Part shown: piece after piece, positions 58,113 through 64,000 of the stretch
Position numbering within the stretch: position 1 is the stretch's first letter
How the letters are laid out: each line of letters starts with the position of its first letter
Assembly: GCA_025716815.1 (NCBI GenBank)
Contig: JAIXMN010000033.1
Span: 1 to 64,000 of the forward strand
From: Dichotomocladium elegans
Taxonomy: Eukaryota > Mucoromycota > Mucoromycetes > Mucorales > Lichtheimiaceae
DNA: 64,000 nt
Direction of reading: 5' to 3'
Made by a program: the position numbers and the translations under genes
Notes under the pieces: model-generated
Database searches by the model: none
Told to the model about the DNA's origin: nothing
The model's input: the letters and a program-made list of their open reading frames with translations, nothing else

Positions 58113-59307
58113 GTACAACGTGTTTGATATGATCCCGCCAAGCTTTATCATCTAGAGTAGGTATACCACTGGAAGACTCCGGATGCTCCTTGTTCGAGAT
58201 TACTGGCCAGTGGTCCCCGGTCTTGATCATAATATTGTGCAATACCGCACAAGCAATGATAAGCTCATTTATCTCGATTCCATCATTTGGCTTGTTGTAT
58301 TGGCGATGGATCCGTTTAAGCATTTTCCAGCGGTTCTTGAGGATGCCAATCGTGTTTTCCACGACGACACGTGCAGGAGCATGTCGTTTATTGAACATGC
58401 TGTCACTGTCATCGCGGATCTGATTGCTCCGGAAGGGGGTAAGGATACGTCCCTTCTCAAGCGCATATCCCGAGTCACCGAGAAGGTACTCGTTCTCCGA
58501 GAGGAAATTTGCATCGTTTCTATATATTGCCGATGACTTAAATATTGTCGAATCAGCCATCGACCCAGGGCGGCCAACCTGGAGAAAGCGGATGACTTTC
58601 TCATCATCACAAACAACCTGAACGTTGAAGGAGTAGAATCCTTTTCTGTTGTAGAAGTCTTCTCCATCCTTCTTTGGTTCTTGCGAGAGGCCAATATGCG
58701 TCCCGTCGACGAAACCTACGCAGTCGGGGAAGTCGTATTTGGAATAAACACGGCTGGCGATGTCGAGGCGTTCTTGTGACATGGCCAGTACAAGTATCGG
58801 GGCGCCAGGTCAACCAGGGCCGCACACATCCGCTTCGTTGATGTTGCTACCGCACCTTTGCTGGTTCCATAAGTGCGGGACAACCCGAACACCGAAGCAA
58901 GAGTCCCATCGTGACCGAACCTCTCGAGGGCATAGGCAAGCTGCACGGACACCTCCAGCTGGTTAGGCCCTGTCTTCTTATCGCCTCCGAAGATCTCATT
59001 CTGTTCGACAAGACCAAGGACAAGCTTAAAAGTCTTCTCGCTCATTCTAGTTTTCTTTCGAAAGCCTAGTGCACTCCAGGACATAAGTTGCTCATAAGTG
59101 ACTCTCTTATGGTCAACAAGCGCGCCGGACTCCAGATGACGGATGCGCTATGATCTCCTGCTGCAATGAAGCGAGAAAATAAATATGATTGACAGCAGAT
59201 TCGGTGATCTCGACATCGTAAGAGCTTTCTACAACATGTTCCACTGTTTGTCGGGCTGATTTCTTAATCGCATTGAGTGCTCGTACGCGTTTCGAAGAAT
59301 TTGGCAT
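58102..59307 (-). mobile_element. PIF/Harbinger transposase with two frame breaks
   Basis: Minus-strand reading from ATG 59307 (MPNSSKRVRALNAIKKSARQ) carries on in three frames. Frame one runs to about 59150. Frame two runs from about 59150 to 58780 (HLESGALVDHKRVTYEQLMS, RMSEKTFKLVLGLVEQNEIF, LEVSVQLAYALERFGHDGTL, PRYLYWP). Frame three runs from about 58782 to 58102 (SQERLDIASRVYSKYDFPDC). The DDE nuclease core is intact in frame three: VGFVDGTHI with the first Asp, EYLLGDSGYAL with the second and ARVVVENTIGILKNRWKML with the Glu, then ACAVLHNI. The domain order is that of the DDE_Tnp_4 family. Both breaks look like single-base losses or gains; neither has a convincing intron. They may be real decay or assembly error. 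I could not define terminal inverted repeats or a target-site duplication. Confidence 0.9.
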
Positions 59308-59863
59308 GTTTAAGATGGAGTGTTGAAAGGAAGATAAATATTGGATATGGGATCGATTTCAAGCCATTCAAAAATAACGGTGTGGAGCTATCAGCGAATA
59401 ATATTCAAGCGTTATTTAAATAGTTTTGGGAAAATGCTGTACGAAAATGTTTTACGAAAATGTTCTCATCGTGAAACCCCCCTAGTACTCCACAAAGTAT
59501 CCAAGAGTGATGGAGGCATTCGCTCATCTGAACTAGAGAAGCAGAGCGTGAGAGAGCAAGGCGATACGCTGAGACTCATCGAGACGACGATAACAACAGC
59601 AACATTCATGGCAGTAGTGACCGACGGCGTATTCAGGATAAGCGTAGTGCTTTGGGGAGACGCCTCAAACGTCCTTCCAAAGGGAGGAACGGCGCGTTGT
59701 AAGAAAATGCATTTTTAGTAGGCTAGCAAGCTTCAACCCATCGACGCAAAATGCAATTCTAGGCGTCATAACTTGCCGAGGCAGATGACAGCAATAGTGG
59801 TCCTCGCGCGCTTCATCTTTAATCGCATTTTTATACAGTATTCAGCTCATCTCACTTATCTAA
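59308..59863. other. Right flank of Harbinger element / 3' side of MTO1
   Basis: AT-rich, with a short imperfect direct repeat (ACGAAAATGTT about 59437 and 59454). No supported gene. Confidence 0.4.
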
Positions 59864-62765
59864 TCATTGCGCACTAGTTGCTGTTTCTTGCTCAGCGTCG
59901 AAGGAAGAATGGGACGATACGTCTTGGTTCCCGGTACCTGCACGACGAGCAAACCGCATAAGCACCACCATTGCCGCGGGCGTCATACCCTCTATACGCT
60001 TAGCGGCACCCTATAGAAAATATACAGCGTTAATTTGATAGGATTCAGTATCTATCATCGCAGCAGCTGCACTTTACCAAAGTCTCCGGTCGGATTACAG
60101 AGAGCTTATGTCGAATTTCATTTGATAATTGATTAAGCCTATGACAAGAGGTCAATCGAATACGTACTGGCATTTCCCTTTTTAGAGATTACTTACGCGG
60201 GATAGTTTAAATTGATATCCAGTTTGAGATTCTCGTCTCGTTTCAAAGCAGCCACTTCTGCGGCCTGTCTTTTCAAGAATGGCTTATAGCGACCTATCGT
60301 CGAATATCCACCCCTACGTGTTAATCAGCAGCATCACTTTGAGCGTGCTGCATTATTATTGTTTCACCTTCGATTACTAGCCGTTCCTTTAAGACATCAT
60401 CCAGTTGTGACAATGATGGAATGACGCCATATAGTTTATCCAGAGACATTTCCGGGCGAGTAAGGATTTCTGTGGCACTAAAATAAAATTGAGATACCCG
60501 GCCGCTTTTTCCGCATCTGGCTACCAACCTCCTTAGTACACCGTTGTCGTTCAATTTCGAGGAGCTGAGGGTAACACCTGCTTTTGCCCATGCTTTGGGT
60601 GACATTCTCGTCTCGTCTAAGGCCGCGATCGCGTTCTCAAGAGCATTGGAATCTTTTTCAAACTTATCCCATCGCTCTTTTGATACTGCGCCCGCCTGAT
60701 AGCCTACGAATTATATATTTAATATATATAAATATCTGCGCTTCACATGTGTGTTTTGCAGGTTGTTTTCCAAAGATCTATACCTTTACGCGTCAAACGC
60801 AGATCTGCATTATCTGATCTTAGCAGCAGACGGTATTCCGACCTGGAAGTAAATACACGATAGGGTTCCTCCACACCCTTTGTGATGAGATCATCTATAA
60901 GCACTCCAATATATGCATCCGAACGATCCAGAATGAACGAATCGAGCCCAAGTGCGTGTCGGCCGGCATTGATGCCTGCAATGACTCCTTGAGCAGCAGC
61001 TTCCTCATACCCGGTGGTGCCATTGATCTGCCCTGCTAGGAACAAACCACTAATCCGTTTTGTTTCTAGGGTTGATCGCAACTCACGCGGATCCACATGG
61101 TCATATTCAACGCCATAAGCTAATACCGACAGTTAGAGGAATGTACACTCAAGATAAGATGAAGAATAAGATGAATACACTCTTCTTTTTACCTGGCTGT
61201 ACCATGTCCACGTTTTCTAATCCCCGGATCATCCGCAAAAAGTTCAACTGCACATCCTCAGGCATTGTATTTGAAATACCGTTCGGGTATACAAGATGGG
61301 TATCAAGCCCCTCCGGCTCAAGCCATATCGTGTGTGCGGCCTTCTCCCGGAAGCGCTTAATTTTGCTTTCTAATGATGGGCAATATCTAAATCCTTGAAT
61401 TAGCACGGATTTAAGATATAACGCATGGAATTACTCGATAGCTTATTTTATTTACCTTGGGCCTTTGACAGTTTCCCGGATGTGGACGCTCATATGGAAG
61501 TTCTTTTCAATGTATTGATGGACTTCAGGATTCGTGCGGGTCTGATGACAGAGAATTTGCTGATCCTGAACCAAATCAATCAGTAAAACTACCTCCCCAA
61601 ATAAATATTTACATATATCCATTCCATATATACATACTGCGTACGGCAATGTCTTGTGCAAAAACGAAAACGGTGAAGGAGGGTCATCCCCTCGCTGGAC
61701 TTCAAGTCCCTCATAATTAATTGTTCGTCCGTCTAATCTTGGAGGTGTACCTAGAAGCTCAAGTCATTAGATCGAACTTATTCCTTATTAACCAAATCTA
61801 CGTCATCGCTCCATTTTTCGTTACCGGTCTTAAGCCTAGCTAATCGAAAGCCAGCCTCCCGTAATGATTTGGATAACCCGATCGACGGGTTCTCATTAAT
61901 TCGTCCAGCAGGCCATACCTTGAGGCCCAAATGGATCTCTCCTCCTAAAAACGTCCCCGTAGTGATCACTACATTCGGGGCTCTGATGACCTGACCGTCC
62001 TCTTAACAAGGCAATGTCAGTCACCGATAACACTTGGCGCCTTTCACAATCTCACCTAAGCGAATTCCTTGCACCGCAGATTTCGATCCCTTGGCCTGGA
62101 TCGCTTGGAATTCGCTCTCCGTCTCGCCTTTGCTCAACAGCAAATCAGCAACGCTCCCCGACTTAATGGTGAGATTAGGATATGACTGGAGATATTCTTG
62201 GAGGTTCCGTTTGTAGATTTTTCTATCGATTTGGGCTCTAGGTCCCTATCAGGTATTCGAACACAGCGACCATGTTAATATCCCTCTCTTCTTGGAAATC
62301 ACATTATTCGAGCATACATAAACAGCTGGACCCTTGGACCGGTTAAGAACTTTGAACTGGATACCAGAAAGGTCTGTCGATCCGACCACAATTACACATC
62401 GGGTATCAATGGCAATATTTATGTCGTGCTTACCGGAAATACGACCGCAGACACCGTCAAGAGCGTCTATTTCTCGGACAAGGACACCCTTTCCGACTCC
62501 TCCAAAAGAAGGATTGCATGACATTTCACCTGTTCCAGTGCTAGTGAGAAATTTACGCTTTCCGATTTTGAAGCAAAGTATAAACCAATTTACCGATCGT
62601 GTCTGTATTTTGAGTTATCAAAAGTGTCCGTGCACCCACGCGAGCAGCTGCTGTGCATGCCTCTGTACCGGCATGACCACCTCCAATAACAATGACATCA
62701 AAGTCTAATGCTTGAGCAGGCCGAGCGTAATGTCTTCGAGCGATCAACTGAAGTGATCGGTGCAT
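59864..62765 (-). CDS. MTO1: MTO1/GidA, mitochondrial tRNA 5-carboxymethylaminomethyl-uridine enzyme
   Basis: Minus-strand, multi-exon gene from ATG 62765 to TGA 59866-59864. The first 19 residues ([19 protein letters not shown]) are basic and amphipathic, as for mitochondrial import. An FAD-binding Rossmann motif follows ([20 protein letters not shown]). Then come the GidA signatures: [96 protein letters not shown] and [20 protein letters not shown], plus [20 protein letters not shown]. The C-terminal helical part includes [20 protein letters not shown]. With MSS1/GTPBP3 it modifies wobble U34 of mitochondrial tRNAs. All blocks are in order and the gene looks intact. Introns are short GT-AG; only outer limits are given. 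Confidence 0.95.
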
Positions 62766-64000
62766 GCTGGATAAAGAAGAGCAGTGCTCAAGTAGAAGAA
62801 GGGGAAGTCACGGTTAACAAACATTTCCAAATTTGGAGAGCAATTTCGCAGAGCGGAAAGCGTTATTGGAACCAATACCAACTGCGTTCCTAGCGGGCGG
62901 AGAAAGAGGCCTTTGGATCATCGGGGCAGAATCGAAACCAACGAACCATCTCTGAAAAAGATTCCGCGAGATATCAAACTCTGGAGAATACTAATAGACA
63001 TTCTCATTGTCAGACATTAACATACGGCGATCTTTACGAGAGACAGGGTTGGTGAGACCCGTTGAGCCAGTGAGCTGGAGGTATCGATGACACAAGATAT
63101 CTTGCGCAAATACACTAATGAGTGCCGATGTATACGGCAGATGAGGATATACCATGGCTTGCGCCTTGCACCACTTAGCTTTTTAGTAGCTTTTAAAGGA
63201 CTACCAGACGACGGGTGAGAAAGATGCAGTTGTCAGAGATCATTATATCAGGTTGTCGTTTGAGTGACGGGTGATCCTCTCATGGCATTTCAAAGAAGCG
63301 TGAGCTTTCATACTACTTATAACTTCTGGACCATCCAGAATTATAATAGCCACTAGAATATCCACGGCTTCAAGAGCGCGTTTCATCGATAGGTATTTTT
63401 ACCATCTCATATGCCAGTGGTTGACTCTTTCACAAGCTACTGGAACCTCTTCCACCGTAATTCATGCAGCAATCGTTCTGATTTGCAGTACGATTATGGA
63501 ATGCATGATCCTCTACGTAGCGTGTTGGTTTTCATATCACAAATCCACAATGTCGGCGTTAGCCCCATCGAAAGATATTAGAAACTTATATCAATCCACG
63601 GCTTCCATCTGTTCCGCATCGCTAGTGAGAAGGACGGGTGTGTAGGGAACAACTTAGAGTCAAACACCAGCAGTCGTGTATCTTAAAAGGTCAAATTCCC
63701 CTTTATCCGCAGGAAGACTGGGTGGCCGATGATGTTCGTCCCGTAAATGAGAGTAATAGAATACGGGCTATTGATTGCGTCGAAGGTTATAGTTGATTTT
63801 ATTTTATAGTATTTGGATCGATCTATGTAATTGAACAAAGTGTTGTAGTGTTTCTTTCAGACGTGGCAGCGCTGAGGGAACATGTGGCTTTGATGATCAG
63901 GATTACGTTGGTTTGAATTCCTTGCCTTCGCCCACAGAGGATACATACAATACTTATTGAGAATATTGCGCAGTAGCTAATGCAATTAGTGCTTTCTCAA
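62766..64000. other. Right-end stretch, no gene seen
   Basis: Begins with the MTO1 promoter side. One plus-strand frame near 63421-63645 is hydrophobic but has no supporting context. Nothing recognisable to the right edge. Confidence 0.45.

Noticed and set aside
58716..59084. Separate 122-residue and 226-residue genes on the minus strand in the Harbinger region
   Set aside because: They and the 59307-59113 frame form one transposase broken by frameshifts: the motifs continue in the expected order across the breaks.
1..64000. tRNA, rRNA, CRISPR or bacterial-type operon features
   Set aside because: I looked for A/B-box or cloverleaf patterns, rRNA-like stretches and regular spaced repeats and saw none. 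The intron-rich genes rule out a bacterial source.

Overview
This window is a stretch of nuclear DNA from a fungus. Protein-coding genes are split by many short GT-AG introns (about 50-110 bp), the two strands are used about equally, and untranslated gaps are AT- and homopolymer-rich. The gene set is eukaryotic and fungal: Zn(II)2Cys6 and NRG1-type C2H2 regulators, a PHO84-type phosphate symporter and a PHO80-type cyclin. A HEATR6 homologue (well known from animals, absent from Saccharomyces) and Harbinger and Tc1/mariner transposon traces fit an early-diverging fungus, perhaps Mucoromycota. That placement is inference.

Left third (1-24.3 kb). A HEATR6-like HEAT-repeat protein enters from the left edge (+). 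It is followed by a transcription factor with two complete Zn2Cys6 clusters (+), a three-exon PHO80/Pcl-like cyclin that no long reading frame reveals (-), a gene-poor 4 kb gap, the phosphate transporter PHO84 (+) and a 531-residue low-complexity coiled-coil protein (+). Then come a mitochondrial-type Na+/Ca2+ exchanger (-), a nine-exon Rab5 GTPase (-) and an NRG1-like two-finger repressor (+).

Middle (24.7-41 kb). Three RNA-biology genes lie in tandem on the minus strand: La protein, UPF2 and a three-RRM SR-type mRNA-binding protein. They are followed by a decayed Tc1/mariner transposase (+) and CAND1, the cullin exchange factor (+).

Right third (41-64 kb). About 3.3 kb of broken, unassigned, coding-like DNA is followed by the mitochondrial phosphate carrier (-), which is divergent from RPA190, the largest RNA polymerase I subunit (+). 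A roughly 6 kb gene-poor stretch with a hairpin and a minisatellite leads to a PIF/Harbinger element whose two parts converge. MTO1, a mitochondrial tRNA-modifying enzyme (-), comes next, and the last 1.2 kb shows no gene.

Most genes are housekeeping and do not form a pathway cluster. The strongest unusual signals are the tandem zinc-cluster regulator, four GC-AG introns concentrated in two genes (three of the eight introns of RAB5), and a 25-nt exon carrying most of the Rab5 P-loop. Exon boundaries were worked out by eye from splice consensus and protein-family continuity. Where boundaries are not stated, the coordinates give only the outer limits of the gene.
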